This document shows, piece by piece, positions 20,254 through 30,505 of a stretch of 64,000 nt of DNA. The translations under genes were made by a program, and so were the position numbers. Source of the stretch: Sphingomonadales bacterium (GTDB lineage: Bacteria > Pseudomonadota > Alphaproteobacteria > Sphingomonadales > Sphingomonadaceae); NCBI GenBank assembly GCA_004173185.1, contig SEFZ01000004.1:310001-374000 (forward strand). Reading direction: 5' to 3'. Below the pieces are notes generated by a model that was given only the letters and a program-made list of their open reading frames with translations, ran no database searches and was not told the origin of the DNA. Numbering within the stretch: position 1 is the first letter of the stretch; the number at the start of each line of letters is the position of its first letter.

Positions 20254-21309
20254 ATGGCTGATGCGATCGCCCAGGCGCGCTTCGGGTTCGATGCCGACGC
20301 GTTGCAGGCATATCTGCATGACGAACTGGGCGCGGCTTCCGGACCTGTCGGCGTGCGCGAATTCTCCGGCGGTGCTTCGAACCCGACCTATCTGGTCTTG
20401 GCGGGCGGCGAGCAATGGGTGATGCGCTCCAAGCCGAACGGGCCACTCGCGCCCGGCGCGCATGCTATCCACCGCGAATTCCGGGTGCTGCGCGCGCTGC
20501 ACAATACTGGATATCCGGTGCCGCAGCCGCTCGCTTATTGCGACGATGCCGGGCGGATCGGGCAGGAATTCTATTTGATGGAATATATGCCCGGCGAGAT
20601 ATTCATCGACTATCGCCTGCCGGATCAGTCGCGGGCGGATCGCTTCGCCATCTACGATGCCCTGAATGCGAACCTCGCCCGGCTGCACACGCTCGATCCC
20701 GAGGCGCTGGGCCTTGGCGACTACGGCAAGCCCGGCAATTATTTTGAGCGCCAGCTCAAGCTCTGGCGCCGCCAATATGAAGAGCAATCGGTGCGCATGC
20801 CCGAGTTCGAAGCACTGGCCGGCTGGATCGAGGACAATATGCTGGTCGAGAACCAGCGCGCGCTCACGCATGGCGATTTCACGCTGCTCAACATGATCTT
20901 CGAGCCCGGCACGCCGCGGCTGCTGGCCGTGCTCGATTGGGAATTATCGACGATCGGCCATCCGCTTGCCGATCTCGCTTACACCTTGCTGCATTGGTAC
21001 ATGCCGACGACGCGCGCAGCGCTGGGCTATTACACGCTCGACGGTGTCGATGCCCGCGCGCTCGGCATCCCGACGCTTGAGGAATTTGTCGATACCTATC
21101 AGGAGCGCACCGGTTTCCGCTTCAGCCGGCGCGATCTGAACTTCGCGATCGCGTTCAACAATTTTCGCAATGCCGGGATCGGCTTCGGTAACATCCATCG
21201 CGCGGCGATCGGTACGGCCAAGAACGACCTTTCCGAATCCTGCCGCGGCATCATTATGCCTTCGATCGAAGCGGCCTGGCGGTACGCCCGGCTTGCGGAC
21301 GCCGCATGA
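20254..21309 (+). CDS. APH-family phosphotransferase (ACAD10/11- and LvaA-type kinase)
   Basis: A 351-residue kinase, the same length as the one at 12736 and with motifs at identical positions: H206-G207-D208-F209 with N213 (THGDFTLLNMIF) and D228 in AVLDWELSTIGHPLADLAYT. The N-terminal GVREFSGGASNPTYLV is the nucleotide-binding beta-hairpin. Start at MADAIAQARFGF; the in-frame GTG at 20158 would start inside the -10 region of promoter B. Translationally coupled (ATGA) to an acyl-CoA ligase. A hydroxyacyl-CoA kinase role is inferred from LvaA and ACAD10/11. Confidence 0.9.
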   Translation: MADAIAQARFGFDADALQAYLHDELGAASGPVGVREFSGGASNPTYLVLAGGEQWVMRSKPNGPLAPGAHAIHREFRVLRALHNTGYPVPQPLAYCDDAGRIGQEFYLMEYMPGEIFIDYRLPDQSRADRFAIYDALNANLARLHTLDPEALGLGDYGKPGNYFERQLKLWRRQYEEQSVRMPEFEALAGWIEDNMLVENQRALTHGDFTLLNMIFEPGTPRLLAVLDWELSTIGHPLADLAYTLLHWYMPTTRAALGYYTLDGVDARALGIPTLEEFVDTYQERTGFRFSRRDLNFAIAFNNFRNAGIGFGNIHRAAIGTAKNDLSESCRGIIMPSIEAAWRYARLADAA

Positions 21310-22925
21310 GCGACCGGCCTTATGCGATCGACGACGGCATGATCCGGTCCGAGCCGCAACCGTTCGGCGAGGTGGTTCGGCGCAACGCTGCGGTCTCGCC
21401 CGACGGTCCGGCGATCACGCAGGATGGCGAGTGCCTGAGCTGGATGGAGCTCAATCGCCGCACGCTCCAGGTCGCGCATGGTCTGAAAGGGCTGGGGATC
21501 GAGCCCGGCGCGCATGTCGCGGTGCTCGGCAAGGCGTCGGTCGCGGTGCTGGAGTTGCTGCACGGTTGCGCTTGGGCGCAGGCGATCTTCACGCCGATCA
21601 ACTGGCGGCTGGCCAGCCCTGAGATACTGAAAGTCGTCGAGGACAGCCAGGCGGGCATCCTGTTCGTGTCGGCCGAATGCTGGGCCCGGCTCGCCCTCGC
21701 CCCGAAGAGCTTGCCCGGCGTCACGCTGGTGCTGCTCGACGGCAATGCGCAAACGGGCACGCTGGCCTATACGGCGTGGCGCGATGCCCAGAGCGATGCG
21801 GCATTCGGCCTGACGATCGACGCCGACACGCCGGCGATCCAGCTTTACACCAGCGGTACTACCGGCATGCCAAAGGGCGCGGTGCTCACCCATCGCTACT
21901 TCATGAATTGCGGCGCGTTCCTCGCCGGGGCGGACGAGGAATTCTTCGGGATGAAGCCGGGTGAGGAGATCCTCGTCTATTACCCGATGTTCCATCTCGG
22001 CGGAATCACCATGCACTATTATCCCGCGATCCGCGGGTGCGGCAGCGTGCTCCTCCACGAATTCGATGCGGGCAAGATCCTGGCACTGTTCGATCGGCAT
22101 CGCGTGCCGGTGCTGCCCGGCGTGCCGACGATGCTGCAGTCGATGCTCGGGCATCCGTCCTTCGCGTCCGCCAATCTCTCGTCGGTTCGCTACTGTCTGT
22201 ATGGCGCGGCGCCGATGCCGAAGGCGCTGCGCGAGCAGTTGATGGAAACGCTCGGCTGCGGTTTCATCCAGCTTTACGGGATGACCGAATCCAATCTTGT
22301 TACCTGCCTGATGCCCGAGGACCATCGCGGCGATGCGCCCAAGGCCGCGTCGGTCGGCCGGGCGGTACCTGGGGTGTCGCTCAAGATCGTCGATCCCGCG
22401 GGCAACGTGCTGCCGGCCGGTGAAGTGGGTGAGCTTGCCATCCGTTCGCACATCATGATGGACCGCTATTGGCGGCGTCCGCAGGACACGGTGAAAGCAT
22501 TTCGCGACGGTTGGTATCTGACCGGCGACGGCGCCTATATCGACGAGGATGGCTATGTCTTTCTCAAGGATCGCATCAAGGACATGATCATCTCCGGGGG
22601 AGAGAATATCTACCCGGCCGAGATCGAGAATGAGCTGAGCCAGCATCCCGCGGTGCAATCCGCTGCCGTGATCGGCGTTGCCGACGATCGCTGGGGGGAG
22701 GTCGCTAAGGCCTTCGTGGTCTGCGAGCCTGGCCAGAGCTGCGACGAGGCGGAGCTGCATGCCTTCCTCGCCGTTCGGCTGGCGCGTTTTAAGCTGCCCA
22801 AACATTATGCAGTGATCGACGCGCTGCCGCTGAACGGCACGGGCAAGATCGACAAGATGGCGCTGCGGCGCCGGTCACGCGCGGTGTTCGAGGCGCGCGC
22901 AGGCGCGGCTGCAGCTGCGCGCTAG
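21306..22925 (+). CDS. AMP-forming acyl-CoA ligase (ANL superfamily)
   Basis: A 539-residue fatty-acid-CoA-ligase-like enzyme. Motifs: [20 protein letters not shown] (P-loop), LYGMTESN (A5), GWYLTGDGAYIDEDGYVFLKDRIKD (A7-A8), and C-terminal LPLNGTGKIDKMAL with the catalytic lysine. ATG overlaps the kinase stop by four bases, so kinase and ligase are made together, mirroring the ligase-kinase pair on the minus strand at 12736-15358. Probable role: activation of the growth substrate or of a shortened side-chain acid. Confidence 0.93.
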   Translation: MSDRPYAIDDGMIRSEPQPFGEVVRRNAAVSPDGPAITQDGECLSWMELNRRTLQVAHGLKGLGIEPGAHVAVLGKASVAVLELLHGCAWAQAIFTPINWRLASPEILKVVEDSQAGILFVSAECWARLALAPKSLPGVTLVLLDGNAQTGTLAYTAWRDAQSDAAFGLTIDADTPAIQLYTSGTTGMPKGAVLTHRYFMNCGAFLAGADEEFFGMKPGEEILVYYPMFHLGGITMHYYPAIRGCGSVLLHEFDAGKILALFDRHRVPVLPGVPTMLQSMLGHPSFASANLSSVRYCLYGAAPMPKALREQLMETLGCGFIQLYGMTESNLVTCLMPEDHRGDAPKAASVGRAVPGVSLKIVDPAGNVLPAGEVGELAIRSHIMMDRYWRRPQDTVKAFRDGWYLTGDGAYIDEDGYVFLKDRIKDMIISGGENIYPAEIENELSQHPAVQSAAVIGVADDRWGEVAKAFVVCEPGQSCDEAELHAFLAVRLARFKLPKHYAVIDALPLNGTGKIDKMALRRRSRAVFEARAGAAAAAR

Positions 22926-22940
22926 CATCGGAGAGACGGC

Positions 22941-23933
22941 ATGACGATCCCGATCATCGGACCGATCACGGCGGCGGACGATCATGTCCATCCGATCGAA
23001 GAGGCCGAGAACTTCAGCGAGTCCTCGCTCTTCTATTTCTCCGGAACCGATGCCGCGACCGGCAAGCTGATCGGCGGCCTGACCCGCGTCGCCAATCGCC
23101 CGAACGAGGAACATTCGGAATGCACGATTCTCATATGGCTGCCCGATGGATCGGCGCTGTTCGATTTCCAGCGTGCGGAGAATAGCCGCAACGACGGATG
23201 GGAAATCGCCGACTGGCAGCATAAGACCGAGATCGCGGGCGGCGTGCGCTTCTCGACCATATACGAGGGCCGCGCGCTGCATCTGGCGGAGCCGCGGATG
23301 CTCGCCGAGCCGCGCAAGGCATTTGCTGAACCGCGCGAAAATCTGCGCGTCGCGCTGGTCCATGACGGTATCAGCCCGCTGATGCATCTGGCCTATCACC
23401 GGCCGCTGGAAAGCGAAGAGGAGCGCGCCCGCGCCAAGGAGCGTTTCGGTAGCTCGGGCCTCCACCAGTTCATCCAGACGCACGGGACGATCGCGCTGGG
23501 CGCAGCCGAGTCGATCGCCTTCCAGGGCTTTGGTTGGCGCGATCATAATTGGGGTCCGCGCAACTGGCAGGGCTATACCAACCATGTCTTCATGACCGGC
23601 AATTTAGGCGCCGAGCAGGGCTTTGCGCTGTTCGCGCCGGGGGACGGGCAGGGCTATGCCTTTCACCGCGGCACCCAGCAATGCTTCGACATCGCCGAAC
23701 TCGATATCGAGACCGACTATGCCGATGACGGCCGCGAGCCGATCCGGATGCGCACTGCCTTCAAGCTAAGCAATGGCGAGCGGCACAATGTCGTCAGCGA
23801 GCAGCACGGATATATCCCGCTGCGGAACCGCAAGCATGGGCAGGTCACCACCCTTGGCTATTCGCTGTGGCGGCACGTCATGGACGGCCATCTTGTCGGC
23901 TCGGGGCTGGCGGAACACCTCACGCAAAACTGA
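22941..23933 (+). CDS. CrtC/AttH-like beta-barrel protein of unknown function
   Basis: A 330-residue soluble protein with two lipocalin-like halves. The segment [21 protein letters not shown] matches the DHxWG signature of the hydroxyneurosporene synthase (CrtC)/AttH fold. Carotenoid hydratases use this region as active site, but homologues of this length in fatty-acid and steroid-type clusters have no known reaction. GGAGAGACGGC is the ribosome-binding site. The gene is inside the ligase-FadB operon, so hydration, dehydration or binding of a hydrophobic intermediate is possible. No signal peptide is seen. Confidence 0.72.
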   Translation: MTIPIIGPITAADDHVHPIEEAENFSESSLFYFSGTDAATGKLIGGLTRVANRPNEEHSECTILIWLPDGSALFDFQRAENSRNDGWEIADWQHKTEIAGGVRFSTIYEGRALHLAEPRMLAEPRKAFAEPRENLRVALVHDGISPLMHLAYHRPLESEEERARAKERFGSSGLHQFIQTHGTIALGAAESIAFQGFGWRDHNWGPRNWQGYTNHVFMTGNLGAEQGFALFAPGDGQGYAFHRGTQQCFDIAELDIETDYADDGREPIRMRTAFKLSNGERHNVVSEQHGYIPLRNRKHGQVTTLGYSLWRHVMDGHLVGSGLAEHLTQN

Positions 23934-23970
23934 TCGCGCCGCGCAGCGCCAAATCACTCGGAGAATCACA

Positions 23971-25983
23971 TTGAGCAGCCCCATCAGGACCGAACGGCAT
24001 GGCGACGTGCTGGTGATCATTTCGGACAATCCGCCGGTGAATGCGCTGAGCGCCGCCGTGCGCCAGGGGCTGGAGCGCGGCGTGCAGGAGGGGTTGGCCG
24101 ATGACGGCGTCAAGGCGATGGTGATCCGTTGCGACGGCCGCACCTTCTTCGCCGGCGCCGATATCAGCGAGTTCGACAAGCCGATCGAGGGTCCATGGCT
24201 TGGCGAAGTGATCGACACGATCGAAGCATCGGACAAGCCGGTGATCGCCGCCATTCACGGCACCGCGCTGGGCGGCGGGTGTGAAGTGGCGCTGGGGTGC
24301 CATTATCGCATCGCCGTGCCGTCCGCGAAGATCGGCACGCCGGAGGTGAAGCTTGGCCTGTTGCCCGGCGCCGGCGGCACGCAGCGGCTGCCCCGGCTAG
24401 CCGGCGTCGCGCTGGCGCTCGACATGGTGGCGAAGGGCGATCCGATCTCGGCGCAAAAGGCGTTGGAGGCCGGGCTGGTCGACCGACTGGCGCACGAGGA
24501 TGGATTGGCGGAGGACGCCATCGCCTTTGCCCGCGAGATGATCGGCAAGTCAGCGCCGCGCGCATCGGAAAAGGTCGCCAAGGCCGAGCCGGGCATGATC
24601 GAGGCGTACCGTCAGGAGAATGCGAAGCGCTTCCGCGGGTTCGAGGCGCCGGCCGCCAACATCGCCTGCATTGAAATGGCGGTATCGGGCGCGAGCTTCG
24701 CCGAGGGCCTTGCCTTTGAGCGCGCCACATTCCCGAGACTGATGGACGGCACCCAATCCATTGCACAGCGCCATATCTTCTTTGCCGAGCGCCAGGCTGC
24801 CAAGATTGATGACGTTCCGAAGGACACGCCGCTGCGCCCGATCGCCAGGGTTGGTGTGATCGGGGCTGGCACGATGGGCGGGGGGGTCAGCATGACCTTC
24901 CTGTCGGCCGGCATTCCGGTGACGATCGTCGAGACGGCACAGGAGCCACTCGATCGCGGCGTCGCGATGATCCGCCGCAATTACGAAGCGAGCGCTGCCA
25001 AGGGGCGGATCAAGCCCGAACAGGTCGAAGCCGCGATGGCCGCACTGATGCCGACGCTGGCGCTCGAAGACCTTGGTGATTGCGATCTCATCATCGAGGC
25101 GGTCTATGAGGATATGGCGGTCAAGCAGGCACTGTTCGCCCGGCTCGACGCGATCGCCAAGCCGGGCGCGATCCTCGCCTCCAACACCAGTTTCCTGGAT
25201 GTGGACGAGATCGCCGCGGCGACCGGGCGGCCGCAAGACGTGGTCGGCATGCACTTCTTCTCGCCGGCCAATGTCATGAAGCTGCTCGAGGTGGTGCGCG
25301 GTGCGAAGACCGCCAACGACGTGCTGGCGACTGTGATGGCACTGGCCCGCAAGATCAAGAAGGTCGCGGTAGTCGCCCGTGTCTGCCACGGCTTTATCGG
25401 CAACCGCATGCTCGCGCCGCGCCAGGCCGAGGCGATGAAGCTGCTGCTCGAAGGCGCCACGCCCGAGCAAATAGACAAGGTGCACACCGATTTCGGCATG
25501 CCGATGGGGCCGCTGCAGATGGCCGACCTTGCCGGTGTCGATATCGGTTGGCACCGCGACCCGAGCCGGATCGAGAGCCTGAGCGATGCGCTGTGCGCAG
25601 AGGGCCGCTGGGGCCAGAAGAAGCAGGCCGGGTTCTACGATTATGACGACACGCGCCGCGCGTCGCCGAGCCCGCGCGTCGCCGCGATCATCGAGGATTT
25701 CCGCGCCCAGGCAGGCATCGAGAAGCGCGCAATCAGCGATACCGAAATCATCGAGCGCACGCTCTACCCGATGGTCAATGAAGGCGCGCTGATTCTGGAG
25801 GAGGGCAAGGCGCAGCGTGCCTCCGACGTGGATGTCGTCTGGGTCTATGGCTATGGCTGGCCCGTCTATCGCGGCGGCCCGATGTTCTGGGCGAAGTCCG
25901 CGGGCTATGCCGGCATCGTAGCGGGCCTTGAAAAGCATGGCTTCCATGTCGCCGCCAGCCTCAAGAGCGAGTCGATCGGGTGA
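23971..25983 (+). CDS. two-domain enoyl-CoA hydratase / 3-hydroxyacyl-CoA dehydrogenase (FadB/FadJ-like)
   Basis: A 670-residue multifunctional beta-oxidation enzyme. N-terminal crotonase domain with both catalytic glutamates (E105 in [11 protein letters not shown]125 in [15 protein letters not shown]). The Rossmann domain begins near residue 291 ([17 protein letters not shown]); [15 protein letters not shown] carries the dehydrogenase histidine, and a C-terminal helical domain follows. It therefore should hydrate trans-2-enoyl-CoA and oxidise the (S)-3-hydroxyacyl-CoA. TTG at 23971 is chosen (GGAG seven bases upstream), since homology starts at [10 protein letters not shown]; the earlier in-frame region overlaps the previous gene. 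GTGA overlap with the racemase gene. Confidence 0.93.
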   Translation: MSSPIRTERHGDVLVIISDNPPVNALSAAVRQGLERGVQEGLADDGVKAMVIRCDGRTFFAGADISEFDKPIEGPWLGEVIDTIEASDKPVIAAIHGTALGGGCEVALGCHYRIAVPSAKIGTPEVKLGLLPGAGGTQRLPRLAGVALALDMVAKGDPISAQKALEAGLVDRLAHEDGLAEDAIAFAREMIGKSAPRASEKVAKAEPGMIEAYRQENAKRFRGFEAPAANIACIEMAVSGASFAEGLAFERATFPRLMDGTQSIAQRHIFFAERQAAKIDDVPKDTPLRPIARVGVIGAGTMGGGVSMTFLSAGIPVTIVETAQEPLDRGVAMIRRNYEASAAKGRIKPEQVEAAMAALMPTLALEDLGDCDLIIEAVYEDMAVKQALFARLDAIAKPGAILASNTSFLDVDEIAAATGRPQDVVGMHFFSPANVMKLLEVVRGAKTANDVLATVMALARKIKKVAVVARVCHGFIGNRMLAPRQAEAMKLLLEGATPEQIDKVHTDFGMPMGPLQMADLAGVDIGWHRDPSRIESLSDALCAEGRWGQKKQAGFYDYDDTRRASPSPRVAAIIEDFRAQAGIEKRAISDTEIIERTLYPMVNEGALILEEGKAQRASDVDVVWVYGYGWPVYRGGPMFWAKSAGYAGIVAGLEKHGFHVAASLKSESIG

Positions 25984-27113
25984 GCCGCCAGGGGCCGCTG
26001 GCCGGACTCAAAATCATCGAGTTCGCCGGGATCGGCCCGGGCCCATTCTGCGGCATGCTGTTGTCCGATCTCGGCGCCGATATTGTCCGGATCGATCGCA
26101 AGGGCGCGTCCGGTCAGTATAATCCGGCTTCGGTCACCGAGCGCGGGCGCCGCTCCGTGGCCCTCGACCTGAAACAGCCGGCGGCGGTCGAGACGTGCCT
26201 CGATCTGGTTGAGCGCGCGGATGCGATCATCGAGGGGTTTCGGCCCGGGGTGATGGAACGGCTCGGTCTCGGGCCGGAGGTGCTGCTCGCGCGCAATCCG
26301 CGACTCGTCTATGGCCGGATGACCGGATGGGGGCAACATGGCCCCTGGGCGCGGGCGGCCGGGCACGACATCAATTATATCGCGCTGTCCGGTGCGCTGG
26401 CCGCGATCGGCCCTGCCGAAGCGCCGGCCCCGCCGCTCAACCTGGTTGGCGATTATGGCGGCGGTGCGCTCTATCTCGCCTTCGGCCTGCTGGCGGGCGT
26501 CATCCATGCGCGCGCGACCGGCCAGGGCCAGGTGGTGGATGCCGCCATGACCGATGGTGCGGCCTCGCTGATGGCGGGATTCTATGGACTGTTCGCGGAT
26601 GGCAGCTGGCGCAACCAGCGTGAATCCAACTATCTCGACGGCGGCGCGCATTTCTACGGCACTTATGCCACGGCAGACGGCAAGTGGATCGCGCTCGGGC
26701 CGCTCGAACCGCAATTCTATGCGCAGCTGCGCGATCTGGCCGGGCTGTCGGACGCTGCGTTCGATGCGCAGGGGGACTATAGCCGCTGGCCCGAGCTGCG
26801 CACCAAGCTCGCCGCGGAGATCGCCAGCAAGACGCGCGACGAATGGGATGCGCTGCTGGGCGGCACCGATGTCTGTTATGCACCGGTGCTCGATATGGCC
26901 GAGGCGCCTGGTCACCCGCATAACTCCGGCCGCAGCACTTTCGTGGAGCTGGACGGTGTCGTCCAGCCGGCGCCCGCTCCCCGCTTTTCCGCATCTCCGG
27001 GCGCTATCCAAGGGCCGCCGCCGCGGATCGGCGCCGATGCGCCTGCGATATTCGCCGATTGGGGTCTGGGCGACGATGTGATTGCGCGGCTGCAAACCGC
27101 GAACGCGATGTGA
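25980..27113 (+). CDS. alpha-methylacyl-CoA racemase (CoA-transferase family III fold)
   Basis: A 377-residue protein of the CaiB/BaiF fold. The residues known as catalytic in mycobacterial MCR are all present at nearly the same numbers: H129 (AGHDINYIA), D158 ([10 protein letters not shown]) and E243 (GPLEPQFY). The enzyme interconverts (R)- and (S)-2-methylacyl-CoA so that branched chains can be dehydrogenated by stereospecific ACADs. This implies a methyl-branched side chain in the substrate. GTG start overlaps the FadB-like stop. A close paralogue with the same residues lies at 38380. Confidence 0.93.
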   Translation: MSRQGPLAGLKIIEFAGIGPGPFCGMLLSDLGADIVRIDRKGASGQYNPASVTERGRRSVALDLKQPAAVETCLDLVERADAIIEGFRPGVMERLGLGPEVLLARNPRLVYGRMTGWGQHGPWARAAGHDINYIALSGALAAIGPAEAPAPPLNLVGDYGGGALYLAFGLLAGVIHARATGQGQVVDAAMTDGAASLMAGFYGLFADGSWRNQRESNYLDGGAHFYGTYATADGKWIALGPLEPQFYAQLRDLAGLSDAAFDAQGDYSRWPELRTKLAAEIASKTRDEWDALLGGTDVCYAPVLDMAEAPGHPHNSGRSTFVELDGVVQPAPAPRFSASPGAIQGPPPRIGADAPAIFADWGLGDDVIARLQTANAM

Positions 27114-27129
27114 ATGTTTGGAGAGTGGC

Positions 27130-27882
27130 ATGAAGGTGCTGGTACCGGTCAAGCGGGTGCTTGATTACAATGTGAAACCCCGCGTGAAAGCGGACGGGAC
27201 GGGCGTCGATCTGGCGAACGTCAAGATGAGCATGAACCCGTTCGACGAGATCGCGATCGAGGAAGCCGTGCGCCTGAAGGAAAAGGGCGCCGCGAGCGAG
27301 GTGGTGGTGGTGACGATCGGCGTGGCCAAGGCCGAGACCGACGTGCTGCTCACGGCGCGCGCGATGGGCGCCGACCGCGGCATCCTGATCGCGACCGATG
27401 ACGAGGTCGAGCCGCTCGCGGTCGCCAAGCTGCTCAAGGCAGTGTGCGACGAGGAGCAGCCGGGTCTGGTGATCCTGGGCAAGCAGGCGATCGACGACGA
27501 CAGCAACCAGACCGGCCAGATGCTGGCGGCGCTGCTCGGCTGGCCGCAGGGCACGTTCGCGTCGAAGATCGAAGTGAGCGGCGACCGCATCGCGGTGATC
27601 CGCGAAGTCGATGGCGGCCTCGAGACCGTGGATTTGAAGGCTCCCGCGATCGTGACCACCGACCTACGCCTCAACGAGCCGCGCTATGCGACCTTGCCCA
27701 ACATCATGAAGGCCAAGTCCAAGCCGGTCGCGAAGAAGACGATCGCCGATTACGGCGTCGACGTCTCGCCGCGGCTCAAGACCCTCAAGGTGGTCGAGCC
27801 GGCCAGGCGGTCGGCGGGCATCAAGGTGCCCGACGTCGACACGCTCGTCGCGAAGCTCAAGGAAATGGGAGTCGCCAAGTGA
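27130..27882 (+). CDS. etfB: electron transfer flavoprotein beta subunit
   Basis: A 250-residue ETF beta subunit, which with alpha carries electrons from acyl-CoA dehydrogenases to ETF-ubiquinone oxidoreductase. Recognised by [38 protein letters not shown], the AMP-binding region [20 protein letters not shown] and the recognition-loop segment [18 protein letters not shown] with GGAGAGTGGC upstream; the open frame before it is racemase sequence. Its stop overlaps the GTG of the alpha subunit. Presence inside the island suggests dedicated or induced electron transfer for its ACADs. Confidence 0.96.
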   Translation: MKVLVPVKRVLDYNVKPRVKADGTGVDLANVKMSMNPFDEIAIEEAVRLKEKGAASEVVVVTIGVAKAETDVLLTARAMGADRGILIATDDEVEPLAVAKLLKAVCDEEQPGLVILGKQAIDDDSNQTGQMLAALLGWPQGTFASKIEVSGDRIAVIREVDGGLETVDLKAPAIVTTDLRLNEPRYATLPNIMKAKSKPVAKKTIADYGVDVSPRLKTLKVVEPARRSAGIKVPDVDTLVAKLKEMGVAK

Positions 27883-28808
27883 AGACGCTCGTCTGGGTCG
27901 AACACGACAATTCCTCCGTCAAGGACGCCACCCTCGCTGTCGTCACCGCAGCGTCGCAGCTGGGTGAAGTCCATCTGATCGTCGCCGGTTCGGGCTGCAA
28001 GGCCGTCGCCGATGCCGCTGCAGGCATTGCCGGCGTGGGCAAGGTCCATCTCGCCGACGACGCATCTTTGGGCCATGCCCTGGCCGAGAATGTCGCGCCG
28101 CTGATCGTGAGCCTGATGGCCGATCACGACGCGGTGCTGTTTCCCGCGACCAGCAACGGCAAGAATATCGCGCCGCGCGTCGCGGCCCTGCTCGACGTGA
28201 TGCAGATCAGCGACATCCTCTCGGTCGAAAGCGCCGATACGTTCACCCGTCCGATCTATGCCGGCAATGCGATTGCAACCGTACAGTCGAGCGACAAGAA
28301 GCTGGTGATCACCGTGCGCGGCACTGCCTTCGCCAAGGCGGCGATGACGGGCGGCAGCGGCACGGTCGAGGCAGTCTCGGGCGCCAGCGATGCGGGCGTC
28401 TCGAAGTTCGTCTCGGCGGAGATCGCCGAATCGACCCGCCCCGAGCTGACCGCCGCCAAGGTGATCGTATCGGGCGGCCGCGCGCTGCAGAACAGCGAGA
28501 ACTTCCACTCGATCATCGAGCCGCTTGCCGACAAGCTCGGCGCGGCGGTTGGCGCCTCGCGCGCCGCGGTTGATGCGGGCTATGTCCCGAACGACTATCA
28601 GGTCGGCCAGACCGGCAAGATCGTCGCTCCCGAAGTCTATATCGCGATCGGCATCTCGGGCGCGATCCAGCATCTGGCGGGCATGAAGGACTCCAAGACG
28701 ATCATCGCGATCAACAAGGACGAGGACGCCCCGATCTTCCAGGTCGCCGACATCGGCCTAGTCGGCGATCTGTTCAAGATCGTCCCGGAGCTGACCGAGA
28801 GACTGTGA
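27879..28808 (+). CDS. etfA: electron transfer flavoprotein alpha subunit
   Basis: A 309-residue ETF alpha subunit that binds FAD. Starts [19 protein letters not shown]; the C-terminal FAD domain has [38 protein letters not shown] and [35 protein letters not shown] start overlaps the beta-subunit stop (GTGA). Length is normal for the family. Works with etfB and receives electrons from the six to eight ACAD subunits encoded within 30 kb. Confidence 0.96.
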   Translation: MKTLVWVEHDNSSVKDATLAVVTAASQLGEVHLIVAGSGCKAVADAAAGIAGVGKVHLADDASLGHALAENVAPLIVSLMADHDAVLFPATSNGKNIAPRVAALLDVMQISDILSVESADTFTRPIYAGNAIATVQSSDKKLVITVRGTAFAKAAMTGGSGTVEAVSGASDAGVSKFVSAEIAESTRPELTAAKVIVSGGRALQNSENFHSIIEPLADKLGAAVGASRAAVDAGYVPNDYQVGQTGKIVAPEVYIAIGISGAIQHLAGMKDSKTIIAINKDEDAPIFQVADIGLVGDLFKIVPELTERL

Positions 28809-28818
28809 CCCATTGCGG

Positions 28819-30387
28819 ATGAATCAGCGGGCGGATGAAGCGGGCACCTTGCCCGATCTGCTGCGCGCGCATGCCGCTGCGGCGCCTGAGCGCGCTGCAT
28901 TGATCTATGGTGATCGCGTCACCAGTTATGCGAAGCTGCTGGTGCGGTCCGGGCAGGTCGCGCGGGCATTGCGCAGCGAGCGGCTCGAGCCGGACGCGCG
29001 GATCGCCTATCTTGGCAAGAACAGCGACACCTATTTCGAACTGCTGCTCGGCGCGGCGCATGCCGGGGTGGCGATGACGCCGGTCGGCTGGCGGCTCGGC
29101 GCCGGCGAGATTGCTACCATCCTCCAGGACAGCGGCGCGCGACTGCTGCTGGTCGAGCCGGAATTCCTGCCGATTGTCGGGGCGCTGGGATGGGAAGGAG
29201 AGGCGGTGGTCATCGAGCCCGGCTGCGAATCCTTCGATCGCTGGCTGGCGCAGGGCGCTGGCGGCGACATCGCAAGCACGGCACGCCCCGACGATGTCGT
29301 GCTCCAGCTCTACACCTCCGGCACGACCGGCCAGCCCAAGGGCGTGATGCTCACCCATCGCAACCTGCTTGCCTGGCAGCGGCGCATGGCGGAGTCCGGA
29401 GCCGACTGGTTCGAATGGGCCACGGACGAGCGCGCGCTGATCAATATGCCGATCGCGCATATCGGGGGAACGGGCTGGGGCATCACGGCGCTGCGTGCCG
29501 GCGTCTCCTGCCTGATCCACCGCGAATTCGATGCGGGGCAGACGCTGGCAGCAGTGGGCGGCGGTCAGGTGGGCAAGATCTTCGTCGTCCCATCCGCGCT
29601 CCAGCTGATGCTGCAGCACCCCGACGCGGAAGCGGCGGCGCAGCGCGCCCGCGGCGGACTGCGGCACATCCTCTACGGCGCCTCGCCGATCACCGAAGCC
29701 TTGCTCGATGAGGCGACGGCCGCGTTCGACTGCGACTTCTGTCAATTATACGGGCTGACCGAGACGGCCGGCACGATCACCAATCTCTGCGCGGCGGATC
29801 ACAAGGCGGGCAACCGCGAGCGCCTGCGCTCCGCCGGTCGCGCCAATCCAGGCGTGGAGCTGCGGATCGAGTGCGCCGGATTGGTCTGCCCGCCGGGCGA
29901 GGTTGGCGAGATACTCATCCGGTCGACCAATGTGATGGCGGGCTATTGGGGCAGGCCCGAAGAGACGCGCGCGGCGCTTGCGCCCGATGGCTGGTTGCGA
30001 TCGGGCGATGCCGGCTATCTCGACGCGGATGGCTATCTGTATTTGTGCGATCGCATCAAGGACATGATCGTCAGCGGCGGCGAGAATATCTATCCCGCCG
30101 AAGTGGAGAACACCCTGTCATGTCATCCAGATATCGCCGAAGTGGCGGTGATCGGGGTGCCGGACGAGCGTTGGGGCGAGGCAGTGAAGGCGATCGTCGT
30201 GCCGCAGCCGGAAAGCCATCCCGATGCCGGCGCTCTCCTGGCGTTTGCGCGGGCGCGCATCGCTGCGTTCAAGGTGCCGAAGTCAGTCGATTTCGTCAGC
30301 GTGCTGCCGCGCGGTGCGAGCGGAAAGGTGCTGAAGCGCGTCTTGCGGGAACCCTATTGGCGCGATCGGCCACGCCAGGTGAACTAA
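28819..30387 (+). CDS. AMP-forming acyl-CoA ligase (ANL superfamily)
   Basis: A 522-residue ligase, third in the island. Motifs: [51 protein letters not shown] and [13 protein letters not shown] with the C-terminal lysine. The ATG at 28819 is used; a TTG two codons earlier is possible. There is no strong Shine-Dalgarno, which fits read-through translation from etfA ten bases upstream. It closes the operon that begins at 20254. Different ligases in one island suggest that several acids (parent compound and shortened intermediates) need activation. Confidence 0.92.
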   Translation: MNQRADEAGTLPDLLRAHAAAAPERAALIYGDRVTSYAKLLVRSGQVARALRSERLEPDARIAYLGKNSDTYFELLLGAAHAGVAMTPVGWRLGAGEIATILQDSGARLLLVEPEFLPIVGALGWEGEAVVIEPGCESFDRWLAQGAGGDIASTARPDDVVLQLYTSGTTGQPKGVMLTHRNLLAWQRRMAESGADWFEWATDERALINMPIAHIGGTGWGITALRAGVSCLIHREFDAGQTLAAVGGGQVGKIFVVPSALQLMLQHPDAEAAAQRARGGLRHILYGASPITEALLDEATAAFDCDFCQLYGLTETAGTITNLCAADHKAGNRERLRSAGRANPGVELRIECAGLVCPPGEVGEILIRSTNVMAGYWGRPEETRAALAPDGWLRSGDAGYLDADGYLYLCDRIKDMIVSGGENIYPAEVENTLSCHPDIAEVAVIGVPDERWGEAVKAIVVPQPESHPDAGALLAFARARIAAFKVPKSVDFVSVLPRGASGKVLKRVLREPYWRDRPRQVN

Positions 30388-30388
30388 C

Positions 30389-30412
30389 TTGCATGACGCA
30401 ATCAAGTTGACG
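30389..30412 (+). promoter_or_regulatory. palindromic operator and -35 box (site C)
   Basis: TTGCATG-ACG-CAATCAA (30389-30405) followed after one base by TTGACG (30407-30412). It aligns without gaps with sites A and B (two differences in the half-sites) and lies 94 bases before the ATG of the next ACAD operon. The -10 region is not obvious. Confidence 0.7.
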
Positions 30413-30505
30413 CGCTATGAGCCTTATGCCAACCCGGACAGGCAATAGAACCAGGCCGTGGGGTTTCGTGAAACGCTGCAGGGTCAAGGTCAGTCGGGAG
30501 GGTAT

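Noticed and set aside
12736..21309. Aminoglycoside phosphotransferase-like genes as antibiotic resistance
   Set aside because: Sequence and context (ligase partners, ACADs, GHPLAD motif) fit the ACAD10/11-LvaA type kinase; no resistance role is supported.
21099..22805. 568-codon open frame antisense to the kinase and ligase genes
   Set aside because: No recognisable family and it lies fully opposite two genes with intact motifs.
24550..25947. 465-codon open frame antisense to the FadB-like gene
   Set aside because: Shadow of a well-supported two-domain enzyme; no motif of its own.
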